DNA of 64,000 nucleotides from Kofleriaceae bacterium. GTDB taxonomy: Bacteria > Myxococcota_A > Polyangia > Haliangiales > Haliangiaceae. The translations under genes were made by a program, and so were the position numbers. Of this stretch, positions 53,134 through 61,308 are shown one piece after another. Below the pieces are notes generated by a model. It made no database searches, had not been told where the DNA came from, and was given only the letters and a program-made list of their open reading frames with translations. The stretch lies in NCBI GenBank assembly GCA_018057825.1, contig JAGPCY010000003.1, forward strand, positions 58,070 through 122,069, read 5' to 3'. How positions within the stretch are numbered: position 1 is the first letter of the stretch; each line of letters opens with the position of its first letter.

Positions 53134-53577
53134 CTACTTGACGGCGATCGTCACCGTCGCGCCCTGGCACACGCCGTTCTCGGCGAGCTGCAGGAACGAC
53201 GGGCCGCCCGCGGGGGTCGTCAGGTCGTAGGCCTCGGGAGCGTCGGAGCAGACCTCCTCCATCAGCCCGGCGTCGCCGCCGTTGTCCTTCAGGAACCCGA
53301 TGCCGACGCAGGCCTGATCCTTGGGCGAGGTCACCGAGACCTCGAGGCGCAGGGTCTCGCCGGGCGGGATCTCGAGCTTGGCGTAGCCGCTGGTGTGGCA
53401 GCCGAGGGGCGCCGTGATCGTGGCGCCGCGCTGATAGACGACGCCGTCGGCCATCGTGTCGCCCAGCGGCCCCCGGGCCGCGCCGCCCCCGCCCCCGGTC
53501 GACTTCTTCACCATCGAGCAGCCCGACGCCACCACCACCGAAAGGACGATCCCGACAAGGACGCGCGTTTGCTTCAT
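53134..53577 (-). CDS. Small lipoprotein, beta-rich
   Basis: 147 residues. The signal peptide ends in VVASGCSM. After a Gly-rich linker there is a beta domain: GATITAPLGCHTSG, GETLRLEVSVTSPKDQA, FLQLAENGVCQGATVTIAV. Four Cys are probably paired. It resembles the PPC-type or C2-like domain of secreted peptidases, but I cannot name it. Its 3' end abuts the remnant at 52871-53130, so the truncation event may have joined the two. Confidence 0.75.
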   Translation of the reverse strand: MKQTRVLVGIVLSVVVASGCSMVKKSTGGGGGAARGPLGDTMADGVVYQRGATITAPLGCHTSGYAKLEIPPGETLRLEVSVTSPKDQACVGIGFLKDNGGDAGLMEEVCSDAPEAYDLTTPAGGPSFLQLAENGVCQGATVTIAVK

Positions 53578-53610
53578 GCCCAGCTAGAGACCGACCGCGG
53601 CGCGACGTGA

Positions 53611-53635
53611 CAAAGAAAATCGCGCGCGCCGCGAT
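53611..53635 (-). terminator. Intrinsic terminator of the secreted-protein gene
   Basis: On the minus strand, ATCGCG-GCGCG-CGCGAT forms a six-base stem, followed at once by TTTTCTTTG. It starts 23 bases beyond the stop codon at 53659. It is one of very few T-runs in this stretch, and the best terminator candidate of the window. Confidence 0.65.
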
Positions 53636-53658
53636 CGGCCCCCGGGCTACGGCCGGGG

Positions 53659-54030
53659 CTACTGCGGGGATCCGCCGCCGCCGCGGCAGCTCTTGCGGAC
53701 CGTGGTGATCGCGCCGTTCACGCACCGCACCGTGATCGAGCCGGTGCCGAACAGCCCCCCGCCGCTCGCGTACCCGGTGTACTCCTGCCCGTCGACCATC
53801 GGCAGGTCGCCGCTGGCGTCCTCGATGCAGGCGTAGATGTTGACGTTCCAGCCGAGCGGCCGCTTCAGGGTGCAGCCGGCGCCGGTCGGCTGGATCTCCG
53901 AGCTGCGCTCGGGCGCCGCGACCGCGGGCGCCGCGCGGTCCGACGCGCTGCGGGTCGCCGGCTTGACCTCGGCGAAGGCGCCGCCCGCGAACAGAGAGGA
54001 GGTGAGGAGGGCGAGGAAGAAGGGCTTCAT
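53659..54030 (-). CDS. Small secreted protein
   Basis: 123 residues from ATG 54030, with GGAG upstream. The signal peptide ends near GGAFAE. The mature part has CTLKRPLGWNVNIYACIED, a beta stretch and RCVNGAITTVRKSCRGGGG, giving four Cys that could form two disulfides. Not recognised. The 281 bases upstream (54031-54311) contain no gene that I can support. Confidence 0.72.
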   Translation of the reverse strand: MKPFFLALLTSSLFAGGAFAEVKPATRSASDRAAPAVAAPERSSEIQPTGAGCTLKRPLGWNVNIYACIEDASGDLPMVDGQEYTGYASGGGLFGTGSITVRCVNGAITTVRKSCRGGGGSPQ

Positions 54031-54311
54031 GGTGGGCTCCAGTGCTCGGCGAGTCATCGCCCGCGACCATCGCGCGCGACGCTCTGCCTCGTTCCCTCCC
54101 ACGCCAGTGCACCGACCGTGCCGCCCGTCGATCCCTCCGCGCCCGCTGAAATCCAAGCGTCACGCCGCGGCGTGGTCGATCTGACCAGCCAGACCGCGCG
54201 GGCAAACCGGGCATTCCGGTCACCGTCTTGCTACCGGCCCGCGAACGCGCAACTCGACCCATCTCATGGCCGCTCCGTCCCGGGCCGGTCGCTCGCCGCG
54301 AAGCCAGCGGA

Positions 54312-54986
54312 TCATCGGCCGCGCGATGCCGGGACCGAGGCCGCGCGCATCGACGACCACGCGATCGCGCCGAGGCCTACCACCACCAGCACGAGCGACG
54401 TCAACGCGACGGTACGCCAGCGGGGCCAGGCATCGAGCCGGGTCGACCGAGGCCGTGGTCGCACGAGCATCGTCGGCTCCGCCGCGGCGTCGACCGGCGG
54501 GCGTCCCACTGCACTCGATCGCGGGCTCATCGCGCGAGGCAGCGCCTTCGCCGACCGCGGGCTCATCGCGCGAGGCAGCGCCCTCGCCGACCGCGGCGGC
54601 GGGGCGGGGATCCGGACGCCGGGCGGCGTGGTCCCGCGGGCCGCGACCGACGCGGAGAGTGGGGGCGGTAGGTCGCGAGGCGTGGGCACGTCGAGCCACG
54701 CCGGGGCGCGGGCCGCGCAGCCGACGGCGGCCATCGGCGCGGTGTCCTCGAGGACCCAGCACGTCACGATCGCGGCGAAGGCGGCGTCGAGCTCCGCGTC
54801 GAGCCCACCGTGGGCCACGGACGCACCGAGCATCGGGACCGGGTCGACGTCGGTGGTGTCGCCATCGCCCAGGTCGAAGTCGAGCGTCGGATCGAGGTCG
54901 AGGGTCGCGTCGGGGTCGACGGCGGCGGCCCGCGCGCTCAGGTCGTCCGCGAGTCGCGGACGTGGATCAGTGCCCCAGTCCGTCAC
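54312..54986 (-). CDS. Hypothetical protein with C-terminal membrane anchor
   Basis: 224 residues. The N-terminal 60 are acidic (DDLSARAAAVDPDATLDLDPTLDF in part), the middle is Pro/Arg-rich with a tandem repeat, and one hydrophobic segment lies near the end (about 190-210: TVALTSLVLVVVGLGAIAW). A tail-anchored topology is suggested. Low complexity and absence of any known domain make the call moderate. No clear ribosome binding site precedes the ATG at 54986. Confidence 0.5.
   Translation of the reverse strand: MTDWGTDPRPRLADDLSARAAAVDPDATLDLDPTLDFDLGDGDTTDVDPVPMLGASVAHGGLDAELDAAFAAIVTCWVLEDTAPMAAVGCAARAPAWLDVPTPRDLPPPLSASVAARGTTPPGVRIPAPPPRSARALPRAMSPRSAKALPRAMSPRSSAVGRPPVDAAAEPTMLVRPRPRSTRLDAWPRWRTVALTSLVLVVVGLGAIAWSSMRAASVPASRGR
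54520..54591. repeat. Two 36-base tandem repeats inside a coding region
   Basis: Two almost identical 36-base units (one base differs) at 54520-54555 and 54556-54591. On the minus strand they encode a repeated 12-residue element containing ALPRAMSPR in the anchored protein. Frame is preserved. Confidence 0.85.
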
Positions 54987-55033
54987 GGGCGTCCTCGTGC
55001 CATGGACCTTGAGGGCGCGCCCGCACGACGCAG

Positions 55034-55098
55034 CGAAAACATTTTCGATTCACACCGGAGCGGTGAACTTCGTGCGCAACGCAGATTGTTTTTCTGCG
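55034..55098 (+). promoter_or_regulatory. Two short palindromes upstream of the Cys-rich lipoprotein gene
   Basis: CGAAAA-CA-TTTTCG at 55034-55047 and CGCAGA-TTGTTTT-TCTGCG at 55080-55098 lie in a relatively A/T-rich stretch of the 173-base gap. The downstream ATG at 55160 is preceded by CGGAG at a spacing of seven. Each palindrome could be an operator. Confidence 0.35.
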
Positions 55099-55159
55099 CT
55101 GCGGGTCCAGCGGCTCTGAGCCTGCCAAGCGGCCGTCCGGCCCGATACGGAGTCATTCC

Positions 55160-55702
55160 ATGAAGCGAGTCCTCTCCTTGGTCGCCGCGCTGGCGACCGT
55201 GTTCACGCTCGGTTGCGGCGGCGATGACGACGCCACCCGTTCCTGCACGACCAGCGCCGACTGCCCGACGGCGTCAGCGTGCATCGCGGTCGACGCCACG
55301 CGCGCCTGCACGCCGACCTGTTCGGCCACCGTCGACGATTGCGGCGGCACGGCCGAGTGTACGGGTGTCGGGGCGTCGAGCATCGACGTGTGCCAGCCGA
55401 TGCGCGATCCCACCGCCCCGCCGGAGCCAGCCGACGAGCCGATCATCACCTGCGCGACGGACGGCGAATGCCAGGTCCTGGCCGACGGCGATCCCGCGGC
55501 GGTGTGCGGCTCGTGGCAGGGCACGCGGCGCTGCACGCGGCGGTGCGCTGGCGAGTCGGACTGTCAGCTACCGCCGGCCGGTGGCGTGGTCCTCGACTAC
55601 CTGGCCTGCGGCGCCGACGAGGGCGCACCCGACCGCATGGTGTGCCTACCGGACCCGCGCTGCCTCATGGATCCCTTGGGCTGCGTCAGCGTCCCGGGCT
55701 GA
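55160..55702 (+). CDS. Cys-rich lipoprotein
   Basis: 180 residues. The signal peptide ends in FTLGCGGD. The mature part carries about 16 Cys in C-x(3-8)-C spacing: TTSADCPTASACIAVD, CTPTCSATVDDCGG, CATDGECQVL, CRRCAGESDC-like units. These resemble the short Cys-rich disulfide modules in myxobacterial surface lipoproteins, as also seen in the gene at 58865. Possibly a binding or adhesive protein. It stands alone, convergent with 55724. Confidence 0.78.
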   Translation: MKRVLSLVAALATVFTLGCGGDDDATRSCTTSADCPTASACIAVDATRACTPTCSATVDDCGGTAECTGVGASSIDVCQPMRDPTAPPEPADEPIITCATDGECQVLADGDPAAVCGSWQGTRRCTRRCAGESDCQLPPAGGVVLDYLACGADEGAPDRMVCLPDPRCLMDPLGCVSVPG

Positions 55703-55723
55703 CGTCGTCGCGGTCGACGGCGC

Positions 55724-56059
55724 TCACCGCTCGCCGACGGCGCTGGTGTCGAGGCCGGCGTCGAACGCCGTGCCATCACACACCGCCCCCGCGACCACCG
55801 CGACGCAGGCCGCGGTCGGCGCGACCGCGGCGCAGCTCTGGTCCCCGGGCCCGAGGCAGGTCACGCCGTCGGGCGGGTCCACGCACAGGCCGTCGGCGCC
55901 GCACGTCGAGCCAATCCGCCCACACTCGTCACCGTTGGGGCACCGGATGCGGCACTCGCACTCATTGCCCGGGTGATCGGGGCTGAGATCGATCTCGCGA
56001 TCGTCGCACGCCGCGGCGATCGCGATCAGCGCGACGGTCAGCGCGCGGGCCGCCGTCAC
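55724..56059 (-). CDS. Small Cys-rich lipoprotein of the sigma operon
   Basis: 111 residues from GTG 56059, overlapping the anti-sigma stop (GTGA). The signal peptide ends in AIAAACDD. The short mature part has CECRIRCPNGDECG, CGADGLCVDPPDGVTC, then CAAVAP and CVAVVAGAVC. The Cys pattern is close to that of the genes at 55160 and 58865. It is the last gene of the barrel/sigma/anti-sigma operon and a plausible signal or target, not proven. Confidence 0.75.
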   Translation of the reverse strand: MTAARALTVALIAIAAACDDREIDLSPDHPGNECECRIRCPNGDECGRIGSTCGADGLCVDPPDGVTCLGPGDQSCAAVAPTAACVAVVAGAVCDGTAFDAGLDTSAVGER

Positions 56060-57318
56060 GGCGACTCCTCCGGCTGCCCCCACGCCCGCGCCGCGTCCGC
56101 GTGCGGCGAGGACGGGTAGGTCGCCGCGAAGGTGGTGAGGCACCGCCGGGCCGCCGCGTGGTCGCCGCTGTCGACGTCGAGGCGGCACGTCAGGTAGGCC
56201 GCAAGCTCGGCGAGGCCCGCCGGTGGTTCGCCGGCGGTCAACATGGCGAGCCAGGCGCGGGCGCCGGCCAGATCGCCGTCGCGATGGGCCTGCCGGGCCA
56301 GCTCGTAGAGCGCGGTCGCGCGTTGCGGCGCGGTGGGGAACTCCTCGACCAGCGTGCGCAAGCGGAGGCGCGCGCCCGCGACGTCGCCGCGATCCAGTGC
56401 GGCCTCGGCCGCCGCGTACATCTCGGCCGCGGTGATCGCGACCACGCTGGGTGCGGAGGTCTCGGGCCGCGCGACGACCGGCTCCGGGCGCGGCGGCATG
56501 GGGGCGCCCTGCCTGACGCCGAGCGCCTGCGCGAGCGCCGGCGCGCGGTCGTCGCGGTTGCGCCACTGACCGGCGCGCAGCCGGCCGCGATCGAGATCGA
56601 TGACGCCCTTGTCGACCACGACCGAGACCGCGCCATGCATCGACGCGGCGAAGCGCGCGCGCTGCGCCCGGATGGTGACCCCGCCGCCGCGGACCCAGAG
56701 CGGCGCGTCGCCGGCCTCACCGATCACCATGGCGTCGGTGACCGCGAGCTCGAGGCCGGTCGGAGCGGCGCGCACGATCTCGGCCCGCCCAGGCCCGATC
56801 ACCAGGACGTGGGTGCCGGCGTCGTCGGCCAGCGCGATGGCGCGGCGCTCGCCAGCGCCGAGCACGAACCCCTGCGCCGGCGACGGTGGTCTCGCGGGCG
56901 ACGGCGGGGCCACCAGCGCTGGCGGGGCAGGCGCCGCGACCAGCGAGGGCAGTGGCGACGGCGCGACGGCGAGCGCCACCGCCGGTTCGGCGCGGAGCCA
57001 CCCGATCAGCGCAGCGGCGCCGGCCAGCGCCGGTATGATCAGCGTCGCGGCCCGGGGCCACCAGCGGCGCGAGCGGCGGGCGTCGATGCGGTCGAGCGCC
57101 GGTCCCAGACGCGCCAGCGCCGCCCGGTGGGCGCGCTCATCGGACGTGGGGGTGGCGGCGCGCAGACTCCCGGCCAGCGCGCGCTGACCCGCGAGGGCGG
57201 CGCGACACCGCGGGCACTGGGTCACGTGCACGGTCGCGCGGCGGCGCGTGCAGTCGTCGGCGAGCGCGTCGGTCGCGCCGAGGGCGAGCTCGGTCGCCTG
57301 CAAGCAGGTCATCGTCAT
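56056..57318 (-). CDS. Membrane-spanning anti-sigma factor with FecR-like and TPR domains
   Basis: 420 residues from ATG 57318, overlapping the sigma stop (ATGA). The N-terminus carries the zinc anti-sigma signature HVTQCPRC (His 31, Cys 35, Cys 38). A transmembrane helix (about 87-105) separates it from a FecR-like beta domain (145-255: VLVIGPGRAEIVRA, GGVTIRAQRARFA). A TPR array follows (290-410: AAEAALDRGDVAGARLRLR, ELARQAHRDGDLAGARAW). It would bind and inactivate the sigma factor encoded upstream until an envelope cue is sensed. Confidence 0.88.
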   Translation of the reverse strand: MTMTCLQATELALGATDALADDCTRRRATVHVTQCPRCRAALAGQRALAGSLRAATPTSDERAHRAALARLGPALDRIDARRSRRWWPRAATLIIPALAGAAALIGWLRAEPAVALAVAPSPLPSLVAAPAPPALVAPPSPARPPSPAQGFVLGAGERRAIALADDAGTHVLVIGPGRAEIVRAAPTGLELAVTDAMVIGEAGDAPLWVRGGGVTIRAQRARFAASMHGAVSVVVDKGVIDLDRGRLRAGQWRNRDDRAPALAQALGVRQGAPMPPRPEPVVARPETSAPSVVAITAAEMYAAAEAALDRGDVAGARLRLRTLVEEFPTAPQRATALYELARQAHRDGDLAGARAWLAMLTAGEPPAGLAELAAYLTCRLDVDSGDHAAARRCLTTFAATYPSSPHADAARAWGQPEESP

Positions 57319-57929
57319 GGGCGTCCCTCCGCGCGGCGCGCGCGTTCGATCATCGCCTCGAGCTCGCGCTGGGCGTGCTTGACGCGCTGGCCGACCGCGG
57401 GCGCGTTGGCTCCGACCAGCGCGCCGATCTCATCGAGGCTCAGGCCCTCGACCACGCGCAGCACGTACGCGATGCGCTTCTTGGCGGACAACTTGTCGAG
57501 CATGGCCAGGGCTCGGCGCAGCTCCTCGCGCTGATGGGCGCGCGACTCCGGCCCCGGTCCGGGCGCGACGACCTCGAGGGCGAGCGCGTGGTCGACCGCG
57601 CTGGCGGTCGCGACCCGCCAGCGTCGCAAGTGCCGGTACGCCAGGCGCACGGCGATCCGATACAGCCACGTCGAGAACGCCGCCTCGCCGCGGAACTTCG
57701 GCAGCGCGCGGTACGCGTCGAGAAACGTCTGCTGGACCAGATCGTCGCGATCGGCGCTCGGGCCGACCAGGCGGGTCAACAGCCGTCGGACCGCTTCGAC
57801 GTGGCCGAGGTAGAGCGCGTTGAACGCGGCGCGGTCGCCGGCGATCGCACGCGCGAGCACCTCACCGACCGGCGCCGAGGGTGGCGGCGCGGGCGGCGCC
57901 ACCAGCGTCAGGAGCGCCGCGCAGATCAC
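57315..57929 (-). CDS. ECF-type RNA polymerase sigma factor
   Basis: 204 residues from GTG 57929, overlapping the stop of the barrel-like gene (GTGA). Region 2 contains DRAAFNALYLGHVEAVRRLLTRLVG, DLVQQTFLDAYRALPKFRGEA and FSTWLYRIAVRLAYRHLRR. Region 4 is represented by LDKLSAKKRIAYVLRVVEGLSLDEIGALVG and KHAQRELEAMI. A group IV sigma factor with the canonical gap between regions. The N-terminal 20 residues are hydrophobic (ICAALLTLVAPPAPPP), which is unusual for a sigma factor. Probably regulates its own operon. Confidence 0.93.
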   Translation of the reverse strand: MICAALLTLVAPPAPPPSAPVGEVLARAIAGDRAAFNALYLGHVEAVRRLLTRLVGPSADRDDLVQQTFLDAYRALPKFRGEAAFSTWLYRIAVRLAYRHLRRWRVATASAVDHALALEVVAPGPGPESRAHQREELRRALAMLDKLSAKKRIAYVLRVVEGLSLDEIGALVGANAPAVGQRVKHAQRELEAMIERARRAEGRP

Positions 57930-58768
57930 GGCCGCACCGTCACCGAAAGGCCGACCCCGGTCCACCAGGCGAGGCGATCGCTGGCTGCGCGCGTGACGCT
58001 GTCGATCGTGTAGGTCCGGGCCGTCGCGTAGGCGTCGAGGCCACCGGTCGCGGCCAGCCGTACGCGGGGCGACGCCACCGGCAGCAGGTACGCGACCGCG
58101 ACGCCGGCGCCGAACACCGTCTGGCTGGTGGTGCGGGTGGCGCGGGCGTGCTCGATGGTCGCGGCCGCGCCGGCGCGGACTTCCACGGCGCCCGGGCCGA
58201 ACGGTAGCTGGGTGGCGATCGCGGCGTGGAGCGGATATCGGGTCAGGCGCAGGGTGCCGCTGGTCGCGGTCGAGGCGCGGCCCGCGTCGACCACCACCCA
58301 CAGCCGACCGCCCAGCCGCACCCCAAGCTCGCCGCGAACCGCGGCGCGCGTGCCCATCGTGCCGAGGACGCCAAGGGTGAGCGTGGGCGCCTCCCACGCC
58401 GGGGCCGGCGCGCCAGTCGGCAGGTCGACGCGCGGCTCCGCTGGAGGCGTCGCGCCGCGCGCAGGCAGGGGTGCTGGCTCGAGCGCGTCGAGGATGGCCA
58501 GCGCGACCACCCGGGCCGCGTCCACGCCGGCCTGGCCCGCGAGATCGACGGCGACGCGGCGGTCGACGACGCGCACCTCGACGCGCCCGGCCAGGTAGAC
58601 GATCTCGAGCGCCGGCATGACGCGGCCCTCGGCGCGCCGGGCCAGCGCGCGCGCGAGCTGCGCGGAGGTGAACGGCGCGTCCGGCGGCACCGTCGGCGAC
58701 GCGGCGACGGCCGAGGTGGCGACCAGCCACCCGGCGATCGCGGGCGCACAGACTCGCGCTCGGGACAT
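57926..58768 (-). CDS. Exported barrel-like protein, first gene of the sigma operon
   Basis: 280 residues from ATG 58768, with signal peptide (about 1-23). The first half (APFTSAQLARALARR, LEIVYLAGRVEVRVVDRRVAVDL) looks like a periplasmic alpha/beta domain. The second half has alternating beta strands, LTLGVLGTMGTRAAVRGELGVRLGG and GVGLSVTVRP at the end, as in small outer-membrane barrels. Being first in the sigma operon it could be the sensor or a major target. The start overlaps no other gene; the 96-base divergent gap (58769-58864) serves the gene at 58865 too. Confidence 0.7.
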   Translation of the reverse strand: MSRARVCAPAIAGWLVATSAVAASPTVPPDAPFTSAQLARALARRAEGRVMPALEIVYLAGRVEVRVVDRRVAVDLAGQAGVDAARVVALAILDALEPAPLPARGATPPAEPRVDLPTGAPAPAWEAPTLTLGVLGTMGTRAAVRGELGVRLGGRLWVVVDAGRASTATSGTLRLTRYPLHAAIATQLPFGPGAVEVRAGAAATIEHARATRTTSQTVFGAGVAVAYLLPVASPRVRLAATGGLDAYATARTYTIDSVTRAASDRLAWWTGVGLSVTVRP

Positions 58769-58864
58769 CACGGTCAGGTTAGAGAAGGACGGGCCGGCCC
58801 AGCGAAAAATCATTTTGGCGGCGGCGCGGGGCGCGCTCTCAGCGGGCAGATAGGAGCCCCGATC

Positions 58865-59740
58865 ATGTTGCGAGTCTCTCTTGCGTTCGTCACCCTGCTG
58901 GCCTCCCTCGGCGGCTGCGCCGACCCCCGGACCGGCAGCCAGACCGCCCCGCTCGAATGCGAGGTCCAGGCCGACTGCGCCCCGAGCGGCGGCGCCTGCG
59001 TCGACGGCCGGTGCCGCGCCGACAACCAGTGCGTCAGCGACGCCGCTTGCCCCAGCGGCCAGACCTGTGCACCCGACGCCGACTTTGGCGGGCTGTGCGG
59101 CCCGCCGGGCCGACAGCCCCAGGCCCTGCCGGCCTGGTCGTGCGCCGCCGGCCAGGACTGTCCCCAGGGCGAGGGCTGCGGCGCCGACGGCCAGTGCCAC
59201 ACCGACGGCGAGTGCCACCTCACGCTCCACCCCGACGGCTCGGCGACCCACGATTGCGGCGCCGGACGCTGGTGCGCGGTCGCCACGATCGATCGCACCA
59301 CCGGCGTCGGCGCCGGCTTCTGCACCAGCCGCAGCGAGATCAACGGCAACTGCCGCTCCGATGGCCAGGGCGCCTGCCGCGCGATCTGCGAGCGCGAGGA
59401 CGACTGTCGCCAGGGCAGCGTCTGCGTCGATGGCTTCTGCCACTCGCCCACCGAGTGCGACAGCGACGCCGCGTGCGGCCCCAACGAGACCTGCGTCGCG
59501 CAGCCCGAGGGCTACGGGACCTGCATCGACGTCGACGATCCGAGCTGCACGCCCACGCCCGACGGGGCATGCCGCCTGGCGTGCGCCGGCCCGCTCGACT
59601 GCATCCACGGTGGCGGCTGCGGCGCCGACGGCTTTTGCCACGCGGCCAACGAGTGCGCGCTCGATGCCGACTGCGCCACCGGCGAGGTCTGCTACGAGTC
59701 CCTCGAGTTCGGTGGGCTGTGCGGGCCGGTGCGGCCGTGA
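58865..59740 (+). CDS. Cys-rich repeat lipoprotein
   Basis: 291 residues from ATG 58865 with TAGGAG upstream. The signal peptide ends in LGGCAD. It contains about 36 Cys in repeating C-x(4-6)-C-x-x-G-x-x-C units (ECEVQADCAPSGGACVDG, QCVSDAACPSGQTCAPD, ECALDADCATGEVCYE), a Dickkopf- or tick-like module also named Cys-rich repeats in myxobacteria. Expected as a rigid, disulfide-bonded surface protein. The stop overlaps the GTG of the next gene. Confidence 0.82.
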   Translation: MLRVSLAFVTLLASLGGCADPRTGSQTAPLECEVQADCAPSGGACVDGRCRADNQCVSDAACPSGQTCAPDADFGGLCGPPGRQPQALPAWSCAAGQDCPQGEGCGADGQCHTDGECHLTLHPDGSATHDCGAGRWCAVATIDRTTGVGAGFCTSRSEINGNCRSDGQGACRAICEREDDCRQGSVCVDGFCHSPTECDSDAACGPNETCVAQPEGYGTCIDVDDPSCTPTPDGACRLACAGPLDCIHGGGCGADGFCHAANECALDADCATGEVCYESLEFGGLCGPVRP

Positions 59741-60690
59741 CCGCCGCGCCGAACCAGCGCCGCGCCGCGGCCCGGCCGAGCGCGCGCTGGGCGCTGGCGG
59801 CCGGGTTGACCGCCGCCTGCGGCGACCCGGCCCCGGCGGTGCAGGACGCCGCCGACCGGTCGCACGACGCCACTGTCAGCGACGCTGCGAGCCCCACGGC
59901 CGACGCACCTCCGGCCGACGGGTGCACCCCGAACCCATGCACCGCCCCGCACCAGACCGTGTGTACCGACGTCGGGGGTCACCCGCAGTGCGGGTGCGAG
60001 CCTGGCTACCACGATGACCGCGGTGTGTGCGTCGTCGACTCGCCGCCCTCGGACGACGACCACGGCGACACCTTCGCGGCCGGCACCCCCATGCGCCCGG
60101 ACACCCAGCTGCAGGCCGGCATCATCGAGACCGCCGGCGATGAAGACTGGTTCCGCATCCCGCTGGTCGCCGAGCGCGTGTACGGCCTCGCCACCGCGCC
60201 GACCGGCACCACCCTGGCCGCGGCCGTGTTCGCGCCCGGCGGCGGCGCCGAGCTGGCCGGCGGCGCCAGTCCACGATGGAAGGCGACGGCGGCGGGCATC
60301 TACGGGATCCGGATCACCCGGCCCGGCGGGTTCACCGGCGGCTACACGCTCCAGGTCGCCGATCACGGTCGCGACGACTACGGCGATGAGTTGGCCGCGG
60401 CCGTGGCGACCGTCGACGCGGCCGTCGCGACCGACATCGCCGGGGCACTGCAGTTTCCCCACGATCGCGACTGGATCCCGCTGGCGGTCACCAGCGGTCG
60501 CCGCTACCAGTTCGAGTTCACGGCCCAGGCCGCGCTCGCGGACTACGAGGTCTACGCCGCGGACGGCGCCCGGCTCTGGTTCGGGACCAACGCGTACATC
60601 ACCGCGCCCTCGGCCCGGTTGTTCGTGAAGGTGTTCGATACCGCCGAGTTCTACGGCGTCTACACGCTCCGCGCGACGGAAGCTCCCTAG
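59737..60690 (+). CDS. Exported protein with EGF-like and pre-peptidase C-terminal (PPC) domains
   Basis: 317 residues from GTG 59737, overlapping the preceding stop (GTGA). The signal peptide ends in GLTAACGDP, followed by an Asp/Ala spacer. DGCTPNPCTAPHQTVCTDVGG and CEPGYHDDRGVC form an EGF-like module. Two PPC-like beta domains follow: GIIETAGDEDWFRIPLVAERVYGLAT ... GGYTLQVADHG and ALQFPHDRDWIPLAVTSGRRYQFEF ... YGVYTLRATE. The protein is probably part of the surface assembly encoded with the Cys-rich gene. Confidence 0.85.
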   Translation: MTAAPNQRRAAARPSARWALAAGLTAACGDPAPAVQDAADRSHDATVSDAASPTADAPPADGCTPNPCTAPHQTVCTDVGGHPQCGCEPGYHDDRGVCVVDSPPSDDDHGDTFAAGTPMRPDTQLQAGIIETAGDEDWFRIPLVAERVYGLATAPTGTTLAAAVFAPGGGAELAGGASPRWKATAAGIYGIRITRPGGFTGGYTLQVADHGRDDYGDELAAAVATVDAAVATDIAGALQFPHDRDWIPLAVTSGRRYQFEFTAQAALADYEVYAADGARLWFGTNAYITAPSARLFVKVFDTAEFYGVYTLRATEAP

Positions 60691-60738
60691 CGCACCAACC
60701 GACGAGCGTCGAGGAGCAGGCGCCCCGGGAAGCGCGGC

Positions 60739-61239
60739 TCACAAGCGGTAGCCGAGCAAGATGTCGGCGGCGAGGAACGGCGTCGACGCGCCCAGCGGAT
60801 CGGCGTCGAAGTAGATCCACTGGGTACCGGCGCCGAGCCGGAGGTCGAGCCGCTGGCCGAGGCCGATCGCCCACCCCGCAAAGGCGCCCGCGGTGAAGCC
60901 GAAGCCCTGCCCACTCCGCCCGTCGAGGTCGCCGCGCACCGCGACGCCGCGCAGGTACGGCGCGACGTACAGACCGCGGCCGCTGGCCCGCGCGAACCAC
61001 GTCGCGCGCGCGCCGAGCTGCAACCCCTTCACGTCGTCACCGCGATCGAACCACGGCAAGAAGTACGTGCCGAAGATGCCGCCCTGCACCTCGACCGCGA
61101 CGCGACCCGCGATCGGCCGCTCGTAGCCCACCCCGACCACCGACAGCCCGAGGTCGGCATGGACCTGCGGCGCCAGCTCAGCCGGCTCAGCCGCCGCCGG
61201 GGCCACCGAGACGATCGCGATCACGACGGCAGCGCGCAT
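60739..61239 (-). CDS. Outer-membrane beta-barrel protein
   Basis: 166 residues with signal peptide ending near VAPAAAEP. Alternating strands follow (VHADLGLSVVGVGYERP, VAVEVQGGIFGTYFL, LQLGARATWFARASGRGLYVAPYLRG), ending in DILLGYRL. The size suggests an eight-stranded OmpA/OmpX-like barrel. It converges with the gene ending at 60690, leaving 48 bases and no tract. Confidence 0.78.
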   Translation of the reverse strand: MRAAVVIAIVSVAPAAAEPAELAPQVHADLGLSVVGVGYERPIAGRVAVEVQGGIFGTYFLPWFDRGDDVKGLQLGARATWFARASGRGLYVAPYLRGVAVRGDLDGRSGQGFGFTAGAFAGWAIGLGQRLDLRLGAGTQWIYFDADPLGASTPFLAADILLGYRL

Positions 61240-61308
61240 GCCACTTCATACCAGCGCCGCCACCCCTTGTGCCCCCCCGCCGGCTTCGCCAGCGGTCCTC
61301 GGCGCACA

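Noticed and set aside
52871..54262. A single long minus-strand gene of 463 residues
   Set aside because: Only the last 86 residues look like a protein; the rest crosses two clear secreted-protein genes in other frames.
54118..55119. A 333-residue plus-strand gene
   Set aside because: Low complexity and antisense to a frame with a membrane anchor; no start signal or domain.
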